In this document: positions 51,953-60,579 of the stretch, piece by piece
Layout: each line of letters starts with the position of its first letter
How positions within the stretch are numbered: the first letter of the stretch is position 1
Assembly (NCBI RefSeq): GCF_001612765.1
Contig: NZ_BDBB01000001.1
Span: 124,001-188,000 of the forward strand
Source of the DNA: Nocardia arthritidis NBRC 100137
GTDB lineage: Bacteria; Actinomycetota; Actinomycetes; Mycobacteriales; Mycobacteriaceae
Direction: 5' to 3'
DNA: 64,000 bases
Translations under genes and position numbers: made by a program
Notes under the pieces: generated by a model
The model's database searches: none
Told to the model about the DNA's origin: nothing
Seen by the model: only the letters and a program-made list of their open reading frames with translations

Positions 51953-52816
51953 CTACGGCGTGCGCTCGTCGGCCACGAACGTACCGGCGTAATCGGTGGC
52001 CCATTCGGCAAAACTCCGGGCACGCCCGAGAATTCGGGCCACATCGTCGGTGACGATCGCATTGTGTCCGGCGCGCACATATGCCTGCCCGGCCAGCGCA
52101 CCGTCGGCGAATTCGGCGGACATTCCGGACGCGAGCATATGTGCTCTTGCTTCGGTTTCGGGAATATCGGTCACGTCGACGGGATGGCCGGTAACAGTAG
52201 CCAGAATGGCGGCCAGGTCGTGCGTGGTGAGCAATTCCGGCCCGGTGAGGGTGTAGGTCCGTCCCGCGTGACCGGCGGAGGTCAGCGCCTCGACCGCCAC
52301 CCCGGCGACGTCGCGTGGATCGATGACGCCTTGCGCCGCGTCACCGGTCATGTTCGGCACCGGCTGCCCGGCACGGATCGCGGCGGCCCAGCTCAGGGTG
52401 TTGGAGGCAAACGAACTCGGGCGCAGGATGGTCCAGTCGACGCCGCTCTCGCGCGCGGCCTGCTCACCCGGCAGATGCCAGGTTCCGACCCGGCCGAGGC
52501 CGGTATCGCCGGTGCCGATCGCGGAGAGTTTGACGATCCTGCCGACGCCCGCATCTCGAGCTGTCGCGATCAGCGCACGGTCGGTCTCCGCGTACTCCGG
52601 ACCCAGCACGCCGACGATGAACGCGGCCTCCGCGCCGACCATCGCCTTCGCCATGGACGCGAGGTCGGTGTAATCGCCGCGCACCACGTCGACGCCTGCG
52701 GGCACCTCGGCCCGATCCGGGTCACGAGTGACGGCGCGGATCGCGGTTGCGCGCATGCTGAGCTGCCGGACGATTTCACTGCCGATGGTGCCGGTCGCAC
52801 CGGTGATCACGATCAT
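51953..52816 (-). CDS. NmrA-like NAD(P)-binding reductase (SDR family)
   Basis: 287 residues from ATG at 52816; ATG at 52837 would add seven. Rossmann motif MIVITGATGTIGSEIVRQL, then RAVTRDPDRAEVPAGVDVVR and VDWTILRPSSFASNTL, the pattern of NmrA/quinone oxidoreductase 2-like atypical SDRs. These reduce quinones or act as redox sensors. Divergent from the AraC regulator 76 bases away, which probably controls it. Confidence 0.88.
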   Translation of the reverse strand: MIVITGATGTIGSEIVRQLSMRATAIRAVTRDPDRAEVPAGVDVVRGDYTDLASMAKAMVGAEAAFIVGVLGPEYAETDRALIATARDAGVGRIVKLSAIGTGDTGLGRVGTWHLPGEQAARESGVDWTILRPSSFASNTLSWAAAIRAGQPVPNMTGDAAQGVIDPRDVAGVAVEALTSAGHAGRTYTLTGPELLTTHDLAAILATVTGHPVDVTDIPETEARAHMLASGMSAEFADGALAGQAYVRAGHNAIVTDDVARILGRARSFAEWATDYAGTFVADERTP

Positions 52817-52892
52817 GGGAACCACCGTGCCGGGCATTCGCGCAGGTCTCTAGGAAATTCCGGCACACCTGCGGAGGGCGCGACTGCATACA

Positions 52893-53729
52893 GTGGATGC
52901 CGTGACCACCCAGCTGCGCCCGCCCGTCGTGACCGCCGAACTGGTCGAGACGTCCGAGCCCGCGCCGGAGTCGCTGCGCCCGTGGCTGGCCGAACTCGGC
53001 CGCATCCCGACCGTGCTCGACCTATCCGAGCCGTTCGCGCACGTGCCGCAGACCGCCACCACGATCGTGCTGCGCACCGAGCACGCCGATATCGGTGACC
53101 GCCGTGTCGCGCTCGTCGTCGGGCCGCAGACCAAGGCGAGCTACTCGCGGGCGAGCAAACCCGCGGGCTGTGTCCGCTTGCGGCTCGCCCCGGGCGCGGT
53201 CCCGGCGCTGCTCGGCGTTCCGGCGGCCGACCTCACCGATCGCGTGCTCCGGCTGGACGATCTGCCCGGGCCGGTCGGGCAGCTGGCCGCCGCGCTGATC
53301 GAACTCGACCACGACGAGGTCGTGCCGTACCTGGAGAACGAGCTGCCGCGCCGCATCCCCGACGATCCGGTCCGGCGCGCCCACCGCAGACTCCTCACCA
53401 CCGCCGTAGCGGTCATCGCCGCCGACCACCCGCTCTCCGTCACCGAATTGGCCGCACGCCTCTCGGTCAGCGAACGCCAACTTCGCACTCTGTTCACCAA
53501 TGGCATCGGCGTCTCCCCCAAACACTTCGCACGCATCAACCGAGTCCGCCAGGTCCTGTCCCGGACCGACGACGCCCCGTTGGCCGATATCGCCACCGGC
53601 ACGGGCTACTACGACCAGTCCCACATGACGGCCGACTTCCGCAGCCTGATGGGCGTCCCGCCCACCTCATACCTCCGAGGTGAGGTCCCGGCCCCTTCCC
53701 CGTGCCGCGCACTCACCCGTCGCCGCTGA
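52893..53729 (+). CDS. AraC-family transcriptional regulator
   Basis: 278 residues from GTG at 52893 (GTG at 52902 possible). N-terminal ligand domain of ~175 residues, C-terminal double helix-turn-helix: SVTELAARLSVSERQLRTLF and PLADIATGTGYYDQSHMTAD, with FRSLMGVPPTSYLR, the family signature of the second HTH. Divergently placed to the NmrA-like gene, likely its activator or repressor. Signal unknown. Confidence 0.9.
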   Translation: MDAVTTQLRPPVVTAELVETSEPAPESLRPWLAELGRIPTVLDLSEPFAHVPQTATTIVLRTEHADIGDRRVALVVGPQTKASYSRASKPAGCVRLRLAPGAVPALLGVPAADLTDRVLRLDDLPGPVGQLAAALIELDHDEVVPYLENELPRRIPDDPVRRAHRRLLTTAVAVIAADHPLSVTELAARLSVSERQLRTLFTNGIGVSPKHFARINRVRQVLSRTDDAPLADIATGTGYYDQSHMTADFRSLMGVPPTSYLRGEVPAPSPCRALTRRR

Positions 53730-53956
53730 CCGGGGCGCCATCCGTTTCGTTTCACGTCGGAATGATTCGCAACGTCAGCTGATTGACCCGCCCTGTCTCG
53801 GGGCGTGCGCTTACCCACTACAGCCGACACGGTTTGCCGCGCGCTCGCAATACAGTCGTTCGCACGGAAGGCGGGGTAAGTCTCGGACCAATAGGTCAGG
53901 CGCGGAATCGGTTTGCAGTCCACAAGCGTCCACAGAAGCGGGGGTGCGTCGGCTCG

Positions 53957-55069
53957 ATGGAAAATCCTGGATTTCTGCTTCGAACTGCCCGGCTGAGCCG
54001 AGGAGTGAGCCTTGCGGCGCTCGCCGCGAAGACCAACTACAGCAAGTCTCTGCTCGGGATGTTGGAGAACGGGCAGCGCGATGTGAAGCAAGAGCACATC
54101 ATCAGCTACTCACGAGCGCTGAACATTCCGATCAGCGCACTGATGGCACCATCACCGGACCCGATCCGAGTCGCACACGAATGGCTGGTGGGAGAATCCG
54201 CACCCAAGACACATGCCTCCGCTGGTCGGCGCGTCGGGGACGAGTTGGCGACCGAGATGGAACGACGTGTGGTCGAACTTCGGCATCTGGATGACAGCGT
54301 AGGTGGCGAGGACTTGTTCCCGCTGGTATTGCAGGAGTTCGAAAGCGCTCGGAAGATCATCACGGAATGCAGTTATTCCGATCGAGTCGGGAAGCGGTTG
54401 CTGACGGTCGCGGGTGAACTGGCACAACTTGCCGGGTGGGTGGCCAGCGACGCGGGCAGATACGACGACGCGCAGCGGCTTTATCTGAGCGGCGCATCCG
54501 CCGCCGATGATGCCGGAGACCGCGTGTTGACGGCGCAACTTCTGTCGAGTCTGAGCTACCAGATCGCCAATGTCGGGAATCCCAGCGAGGCGACGCTGCT
54601 CGCTCGCACCGCCGTCAAAGGCGCGACGGACGCACCCCCGGTAGTCCGCTCCTTGCTGACGGATCGCTTGGCGTGGGCATGCGCGCGCTCGCGAGATCGC
54701 GAGGGAGCCGAACGGGCGCTCGATGCGGTCGACGAATCGTATGATCGCAGGTCATCCGACATTTCCGAGCCCGAGTGGGTGTACTGGATGGACCGCACCG
54801 AGATAGACGTAATGGCAGGCAGGTGCTTCGTCGAGCTGGGCGAACCCGCCAAGGCGAGCGCACTGCTTTCCCGTGCGATCGGGCAACTCTCGGCCGACCG
54901 AGCTCGTGAAGTTGCCCTGTATCGCACCTGGCTCGCGGAGTCATTCCTGAAGAAGCGGGAACTGGACGCAGCACGCGCCACCATTCGAGAGGCGGAGACG
55001 GCAGCCGCCACCGCCCACTCGGTACGGTTGGATCGGCGGATCGCCGAAGTACGGGGAATGCTGACCTGA
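53957..55069 (+). CDS. XRE-family regulator with TPR-like domain
   Basis: 370 residues from ATG at 53957; the ribosome binding site is poor. N-terminal helix-turn-helix at 5-60: LLRTARLSRGVSLAALAAKT, NYSKSLLGMLENGQRDVKQE. The rest (~130-365) is a TPR-like helical repeat: GKRLLTVAGELAQLAGWVAS, DRVLTAQLLSSLSYQIANVG, ALYRTWLAESFLKKREL. This architecture is common in Streptomyces/Nocardia, usually as peptide- or development-linked regulators near DUF397 genes; none is seen here. Isolated gene. Confidence 0.85.
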   Translation: MENPGFLLRTARLSRGVSLAALAAKTNYSKSLLGMLENGQRDVKQEHIISYSRALNIPISALMAPSPDPIRVAHEWLVGESAPKTHASAGRRVGDELATEMERRVVELRHLDDSVGGEDLFPLVLQEFESARKIITECSYSDRVGKRLLTVAGELAQLAGWVASDAGRYDDAQRLYLSGASAADDAGDRVLTAQLLSSLSYQIANVGNPSEATLLARTAVKGATDAPPVVRSLLTDRLAWACARSRDREGAERALDAVDESYDRRSSDISEPEWVYWMDRTEIDVMAGRCFVELGEPAKASALLSRAIGQLSADRAREVALYRTWLAESFLKKRELDAARATIREAETAAATAHSVRLDRRIAEVRGMLT

Positions 55070-55366
55070 ATCCCTACCGGGCGGCACCATGGAAATCGGT
55101 GAGACCCTGGCGAATCCACCGACGTCCGCTTCCTTCATCCGCAACAGCTCCGACACGAACCGATCCACGAAACTGTCCGGCTACGCTTGGGGCACCATAC
55201 CGAAGCACGTAAACAGCCCTAGCTAGGCTGAGCTCAGCCGACTCCACAGCATCGAGGACCGGCTCCCACAGCCATGCGAGCGGGTCTCACTGATCGCCTC
55301 GATCACCATGCGGCTAGGCATATCACCCTTGCCGAGCCAGCGTCCGGCAATTCGATACGAGGCCGA

Positions 55367-56461
55367 TCACATATCGACGCATGCGGCTATCCGTGCCCGG
55401 AATGCGGGTGGTGCGAACGTTTCCGCATGGGCGCGGATGACGCGGGGATCGTAGTGGGCGGTGTCGAAGTCGGCCATTGCCGCGGCCAGGCGGGTGACGA
55501 CGTCCGTATCGGTGCCGGGAGCGAGGTGTTCGCCTGTCATGCCCGGTCGTACCGTGTCGAGTGCGCCGCCGGCGCCGAGGGCGATCACCGGGGTACCGCA
55601 GGCCATGGCTTCGACCGGGACGATGCCGAAGTCTTCCACGCCGGGCATGAGCAGGGCTCGGCAACGTTGGTACATCTCCCGCAGCGTGTCGGTGGAGGTG
55701 GCGCCCAGAAAAGTCGTCTCGGGTCCGGCGAGAGCTTCGAGCTGAGACCGGAAGCGTCCGTCGCCCAGCACGACCAGCCGTTTCCCGGCGAGTTGAGCGG
55801 CTCGGATGGCAAGGTCGGCGCGCTTGTAGGGAACGAGGCGACCGGCGTAGAGAAAGAAGTCCTCCCGGGCACGTGCGGGATCGGGGGTGAAACGGTCGAC
55901 ATCGACGGGTGGATTGATCACGGTGGCGGTCAAACCCCACCAGTCGCGGATCCGGTCGGCGACGGCGGTCGAGTTGGCAATCACCCGGGCCAGGCGCGGC
56001 GCGGCGCGCAGCTCGGCATGGCGGGCCAGCGCGCCCACGGCGCCGAGGGCGAACTGGCCGGCCCGTCCACCGGCTTCGCGGATGCGGAACTCTCGATCCC
56101 AGGCCCATCGGGCAGGGCTGTGCACATAGGCGATCACGGGTGCGTCGGTGGCCAGTGCGGCCTGGGTGGCGAATGAGTGGTGGCTGACGACCACGGCGTC
56201 ATAGCCCCGCAACGGCATCCGTCGCAGCGACCGGGGGACGAGCGGCAGCAGAGGGGCGTGCCGGCCGCGGGTCAGCGCGTGGGCGCGGGAGAGCCAGGTG
56301 TCGTGGACGCGCTGGACGGGCGGGCGGATTCCGCTCGGCGTGACGATCGGCGCGTAGATGTCCGCGCCGGGCCAGGTGCGGGCGAACTCGCCCACCACGG
56401 CTTCGGATCCGCCGAATTCGGTGAACCGTTCGTGGACGATGGCGATGCGGGGTGCGGTCAT
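55367..56461 (-). CDS. GT4-family glycosyltransferase of the polysaccharide cluster
   Basis: 364 residues from ATG at 56461, overlapping the aminotransferase stop (ATGA). GT-B fold: RIAIVHERFTEFGGSEAVVG at the N-terminus, ARVIANSTAVADRIRDWWG at the hinge, FLYAGRLVPYKRADLAIRA and LMPGVEDFGIVPVEAMACGT, whose ExxxxxxxE is the GT4 nucleotide-sugar signature. Retaining enzyme adding a sugar to a lipid-linked or polysaccharide acceptor. Last gene of the minus-strand operon that starts beyond base 64000. Confidence 0.9.
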   Translation of the reverse strand: MTAPRIAIVHERFTEFGGSEAVVGEFARTWPGADIYAPIVTPSGIRPPVQRVHDTWLSRAHALTRGRHAPLLPLVPRSLRRMPLRGYDAVVVSHHSFATQAALATDAPVIAYVHSPARWAWDREFRIREAGGRAGQFALGAVGALARHAELRAAPRLARVIANSTAVADRIRDWWGLTATVINPPVDVDRFTPDPARAREDFFLYAGRLVPYKRADLAIRAAQLAGKRLVVLGDGRFRSQLEALAGPETTFLGATSTDTLREMYQRCRALLMPGVEDFGIVPVEAMACGTPVIALGAGGALDTVRPGMTGEHLAPGTDTDVVTRLAAAMADFDTAHYDPRVIRAHAETFAPPAFRARIAACVDM

Positions 56462-57825
56462 CGAGATGTGCTCGCTTCGATCTGTCGGGGTGCGGCGGTG
56501 CGGCGAAGCGCGGGAGCGACCGATCGTCCGCGCAGCAGTCCGTCGACGGTGCCGCGTTCGAGGGCGGTCCGGTACACCTGGGCCGCGTCCGCGCAAGCCG
56601 ACAAGGTGGCGGCGATCGCGTCGTGGTCGTGTGCCGCCGAGGTGACGAAGGATTGCCCGAGCACTCCGCGTTGAAGCAGTTCTTGCAGGAACAACGTGCG
56701 GAATGCCTGGCAGGGTTTTCCGTCGGAATCGAGGGTTTCGAAGATCAGGCACGAGGAGCGACCGCGGACCCGGAGGTGATCGCCGATGCCGAGTTCGTCT
56801 GCCGATGCCGTGAATCCGGTCGCCAGCGCGGCGCCTGCCGCTTCCATGCGGGAGATCGGATCGCCGGTCCGGTACGCCGCGGCGACCGCGCGGAAGGCCG
56901 CGAGCCCGCTGGTTTCCGGGCCGTGCGTGGTGGACAGCAGAAATACGCGGTCGGCGTCGGTGCGCAGGCCGCCCCGCTCGAGGTATTCGCGTCGTCCGGC
57001 GAGCGCAGATATGGGGAATCCGTTACCCATGGCCTTGCCCCAGCAAGACAGGTCGGGAGTCACGCCGTAGACGGACTGGGCGCCGCCGGTGGCCCAGCGG
57101 AATCCGGTGATCATCTCGTCGAATATCAGCAAGGTGCCGTGCCGATCGCACAGGGCGCGTACCGCCTCGAGGTAGCCGGGCTCGGGTTCCGCCGTTGCGG
57201 TGGCCGCCTCCATGATGACCGCGGCCACGCTGTCGCCCGCCAGGACCGTGGCGAGAGCGTCGACGTCGTTGTAGGGGAACCGGACAATTTCCGCGCCGAC
57301 ATGATCGGGGATGCCTGCCGACATCGGTGTCGTCGCGATGAACCAGTCGTCGACCGAGAAGAACGGCTGCTCGCAGACGGCGATCCGCTGGCGGCCGGAC
57401 ACAGCCCGGGCCAGCCGAACGGCGGCGGTGGTGGCATCGGAGCCGTTCTTGGCGAACTTGACCATGTCCGCACCGGGAACGAGGTCCAGGAAGTCCTCGG
57501 CCGCGAGCAGCTCCAGCTCGGTCGGCCTGCTGAAGTTCACTCCGTCGGCGATGGTGGTCGTCACGGCGTCGAGGACCGGTGCGTAGGCATGGCCGAGGGT
57601 GACCGAACGCAGGCCCATTCCGTATTCGACATACTGGTTGCCATCGGCATCCCACACTCTGCATCCGTTGCCGCGCAACAGTATCGGCGCCATCTGCTCG
57701 GGATACTGGTCGGCTCCGCGGGCGTAGGTGTGAGCGCCGCCGGGCACCAGCTCGTGCAACCGACGCTGCAGCGCATTGCTGCGGGCGAACCCGCGGTGCG
57801 GTGGGACGTCGAGGTGCGGGTTCAT
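56458..57825 (-). CDS. Class III PLP aminotransferase (glutamate-1-semialdehyde aminomutase-like)
   Basis: 455 residues from ATG at 57825. Fold-type I with VPGGAHTYARGADQYPEQMA at the N-terminus, KFAKNGSDATTAAVRLARA for the phosphate, LLIFDEMITGFRWATGGAQS with the PLP-ring Asp and SCWGKAMGNGFPISALAG with the Schiff-base lysine. Enzymes of this type aminate keto or aldehyde sugars or small precursors; in a polysaccharide operon it may make an amino-sugar or amino-acid decoration, and the adjacent double acetyltransferase could then acylate it. Confidence 0.88.
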   Translation of the reverse strand: MNPHLDVPPHRGFARSNALQRRLHELVPGGAHTYARGADQYPEQMAPILLRGNGCRVWDADGNQYVEYGMGLRSVTLGHAYAPVLDAVTTTIADGVNFSRPTELELLAAEDFLDLVPGADMVKFAKNGSDATTAAVRLARAVSGRQRIAVCEQPFFSVDDWFIATTPMSAGIPDHVGAEIVRFPYNDVDALATVLAGDSVAAVIMEAATATAEPEPGYLEAVRALCDRHGTLLIFDEMITGFRWATGGAQSVYGVTPDLSCWGKAMGNGFPISALAGRREYLERGGLRTDADRVFLLSTTHGPETSGLAAFRAVAAAYRTGDPISRMEAAGAALATGFTASADELGIGDHLRVRGRSSCLIFETLDSDGKPCQAFRTLFLQELLQRGVLGQSFVTSAAHDHDAIAATLSACADAAQVYRTALERGTVDGLLRGRSVAPALRRTAAPRQIEASTSR

Positions 57826-57889
57826 CTGGTGCTCCGTTCGCGGTGCGGGCGGGGAAGCCGGGATAGCAGAGCCGTGCCGGGTCCGCGCG

Positions 57890-59224
57890 TCATCCGGGGG
57901 CGGCCGGACCGGGCGGATGACTGTACGCCCAGAGGTCGTGATCGCCGCGGGGTCCGAAGACATCGAGGTGCCCGCGCATCCGTCCCTCCTCGGTGAACCC
58001 GGCGGCGGCGACCGCAGCCGCGGCGGCGAGGTCGGAAACCGGGATCGCGGTGGCGATGCGGAGGATTCCGAGCCGTTCGGTCGCATGGCGCACCAGCACG
58101 CGGAGCACGTCGGCGCGGAGTTCCGGGCGGGCCGAGGCATCGGTCCAGATGCTGAGCCGGATGTTGTGATCGAACATGTCCAGCCCGTGCAGCCGGGCTT
58201 CCCCGACGAAGCGGCCGTCGTCGAGGATCGTCAGCGTCAGTCCTGGCCGGGAACGCAGGCCTGTCCTGGCTTCGGCGAGTTCGGCCAGCCAGCGGCGCAG
58301 GGAATGTCGGCGCAGCCAGGCGGCGGGTGACATCCGCGGGTCACGTGCCAGCGTCGCGCGGTTGCGGATGCGGGCCGCGCGGCAGCGCCGGTAGTCGGTG
58401 ACCCGGCGGGATCGCACCAGCACCCTGCCTTGGGCGTCGGAGCCGGTGAGGGTGATGACGGCGCTGCCACGCAGCCACCTGACCACCCGGCGCGATCGGG
58501 ACAACTGGAACCGCAGATGCGCGGCTGCGACGCTCGAGCGGGGCGGCCTGTGCGGGACGGCAGGCGCGGCGGGCAGTTGCGTCGTCATCGGGCGGAAGCG
58601 TTGCCGGGCCAGATACGCGGCGGCGAACCCGCGGTCGGGCCGATCGGCGCGGATCACCGCCCACAACTCGTGGTCGCGGCGTGCGCCACCGGCATCGAAA
58701 TAGGTGCTCATCCGGGCTTCGTACCGCAGGCCCGTCGCGGCCGCGATCTTGGCGGCGGCGATGTTGCCGGGTGCGATCGGTGCGGTGATCCGCATGAGAC
58801 CGAGACTGTCGAATCCGAAGTCCACCATCATGGCCAGCACAAGGCCACCGATGCCGCCACCGGCGACGGCGGAGCCTATCCAGATCCCGAGCTCGGCGCT
58901 GCGGGCCGTCGCATCGATCGAGGCCAGTTCGACCTGCCCGGCGAATCGACCGGCTACCTCGACGACCAGGCTCACCCACCGCCCGGCGCGGCCCTCGGCC
59001 CGGTTGTCGAGGCATTCCCGCGCCCAGTGGCGGGCGGTGTGGCGGTCGTGCCAGTCCTGCGCCGAACTCACCCAGTAGGGCTCGATGATCGCGCGATCGC
59101 GGAGCCGGATCCGCCGCCACTCGGCGAAGTCGTCGAAGCGCGGCGGCCGCAACCGGACCGCCGTTCCGATGGGACCGGTGATGGTGGGATGCGCTTCGGT
59201 GCGGCGGTGCGGGCGTCGGGTCAT
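57890..59224 (-). CDS. Tandem double GNAT acetyltransferase
   Basis: 444 residues from ATG at 59224, overlapping the next gene (ATGA). Two GNAT domains: the first (~20-190) with ELGIWIGSAVAGGGIGGLVL and RITAPIAPGNIAAAKIAAAT, RimJ/RimL-like; a basic linker of ~120 residues; the second (~320-440) with IRLSIWTDASARPELRADVL and RIATAIPVSDLAAAAAVAAA. Each ends in a similar motif with DHELWAV or DHDLWAY. Two acetyl-CoA folds in one chain suggest duplication or a pseudo-dimer. Acceptor unknown; polysaccharide N-acylation is a reasonable guess. Confidence 0.85.
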   Translation of the reverse strand: MTRRPHRRTEAHPTITGPIGTAVRLRPPRFDDFAEWRRIRLRDRAIIEPYWVSSAQDWHDRHTARHWARECLDNRAEGRAGRWVSLVVEVAGRFAGQVELASIDATARSAELGIWIGSAVAGGGIGGLVLAMMVDFGFDSLGLMRITAPIAPGNIAAAKIAAATGLRYEARMSTYFDAGGARRDHELWAVIRADRPDRGFAAAYLARQRFRPMTTQLPAAPAVPHRPPRSSVAAAHLRFQLSRSRRVVRWLRGSAVITLTGSDAQGRVLVRSRRVTDYRRCRAARIRNRATLARDPRMSPAAWLRRHSLRRWLAELAEARTGLRSRPGLTLTILDDGRFVGEARLHGLDMFDHNIRLSIWTDASARPELRADVLRVLVRHATERLGILRIATAIPVSDLAAAAAVAAAGFTEEGRMRGHLDVFGPRGDHDLWAYSHPPGPAAPG

Positions 59225-60579
59225 CCGCCGGGACGCTTCCTGCCGAGCGCTACGGTACCCAGCTTCCCGTCGTCGGAGACGGTGAGCCGCCAGTAGCCGC
59301 CGTCGGGCGCCTTGAGCACGGGACCGTTGTCAGCGTGCTCGCAGACCCAGCTTCCGTCGGCGGTCACCGCGGCGCGGACAGCGCCGTCGCTGTTCTGTGC
59401 CTGGAACACGTCCGCGCCGTGCGGCCCCGCTTGGGACACCACGGTGCCGGTGAAGCGCGGAGTACGCATGCCCTTGCGGCCGATGACGGTCCACCCGGCC
59501 GGAAAGACCCCGTCGGGAATGTCGTCGGTGATGCCGGAGATCAATCCGACCGCGGTGCCTTCCGGACAGCCGGCCTGATCCACGCGCACCGGGATGCCCG
59601 GCGGCCGCGACTCCGCGTCGAAGATCACGTTCGCGAGATACGGCTGTCGGCAGTAGTTCAGTTCGAGCCCGACCGAACGGGCCGCGACCTTCGCGTTGAC
59701 CATGCCGAACTGCGCGGGTCCACCGCGCCCGTTCTCGCCGACGGACAGGGCGACCTCGGCTCCTTCGAACCACACGTTGGTCAGCCACCAGTCGTTGGCG
59801 GCGCCGTCGACCCGCAGGTGGCGGTCGGTGGTGAGCGGGTTCTGGTCGGAGACGAACTCGACGTTGGTGAGTGCCAGCCCGGCGTTGTGGTCGTTGCCGG
59901 TGCCGAGGACGCCGGTGTGATTGCTGGTGAACTTCGAGGAGGTGACGTAGTTCTGGATACAGGATGTGGTCAGCCCGATCCCGAAGTTGTTGATATCGCA
60001 GTTGATGAAGGCGGTGCCGCCGGTGTTGTCGCGCAACACGACGCCGCGCTGGGTCAGGTACTGCGGATGGTTATCGCTGAGGTGGTTGCCGCGCAGTACC
60101 ACCGCGTCGAAGGAGCAGCGGAAGCATTCCGACAGCTCGACCGCGGTCGAGCCGGGACCTGTGGTGAAGATCCCCAGCCTGGCGAAACGGACCCGGCTGC
60201 GCTTGCGCAGCCGCACCAGAGTGCCGTTGCCCGCGTAGACGATCGTGGTGACGTCGGCACCGTCGCCGAGAATCGTGGCATAGTCCGGCAGATCGGGCAT
60301 CGACTCGACCCGGTAGTGCCCGGCGGGCAGGTAGAGCACCAGCGGCCCGTTCGGGTCCGCGGCCACGGCTGCGGCCAATGCCTTGGTGTCGTCGGCGATA
60401 CCGTCTCCGACGGCTCCGAAGTCCCGGACGTTGCGTGCTCCGGGCGCATCGGTGGTGGGCGATCGAAACTGCGGGTCGTCCGGCTCGGCCGTGGCGCAGG
60501 CGGCGGTGAGCGGAATCGCAGCCGCCGCACCCAGAGTCGCGGCGAGCAAGCGGCGCCGCCGGAGAAAGTCGTCGCTCAT
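59221..60579 (-). CDS. Pectate-lyase-fold (right-handed beta-helix) lipoprotein
   Basis: 452 residues from ATG at 60579. Signal sequence with RRRRLL and lipobox LTAAC, so exported (possibly by Tat) and lipid-anchored. NVRDFGAVGDGIADDTKALA is the pectate lyase 3/glycosyl hydrolase 28-type start; the body is a beta-helix with many Asn/Thr/Val rungs (FINCDINNFGIGLTTSCIQN). Such proteins cut or bind acidic polysaccharides, often the product of the operon they lie in. The next gene upstream (Wzz-like) overlaps by four bases. Confidence 0.85.
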   Translation of the reverse strand: MSDDFLRRRRLLAATLGAAAAIPLTAACATAEPDDPQFRSPTTDAPGARNVRDFGAVGDGIADDTKALAAAVAADPNGPLVLYLPAGHYRVESMPDLPDYATILGDGADVTTIVYAGNGTLVRLRKRSRVRFARLGIFTTGPGSTAVELSECFRCSFDAVVLRGNHLSDNHPQYLTQRGVVLRDNTGGTAFINCDINNFGIGLTTSCIQNYVTSSKFTSNHTGVLGTGNDHNAGLALTNVEFVSDQNPLTTDRHLRVDGAANDWWLTNVWFEGAEVALSVGENGRGGPAQFGMVNAKVAARSVGLELNYCRQPYLANVIFDAESRPPGIPVRVDQAGCPEGTAVGLISGITDDIPDGVFPAGWTVIGRKGMRTPRFTGTVVSQAGPHGADVFQAQNSDGAVRAAVTADGSWVCEHADNGPVLKAPDGGYWRLTVSDDGKLGTVALGRKRPGG

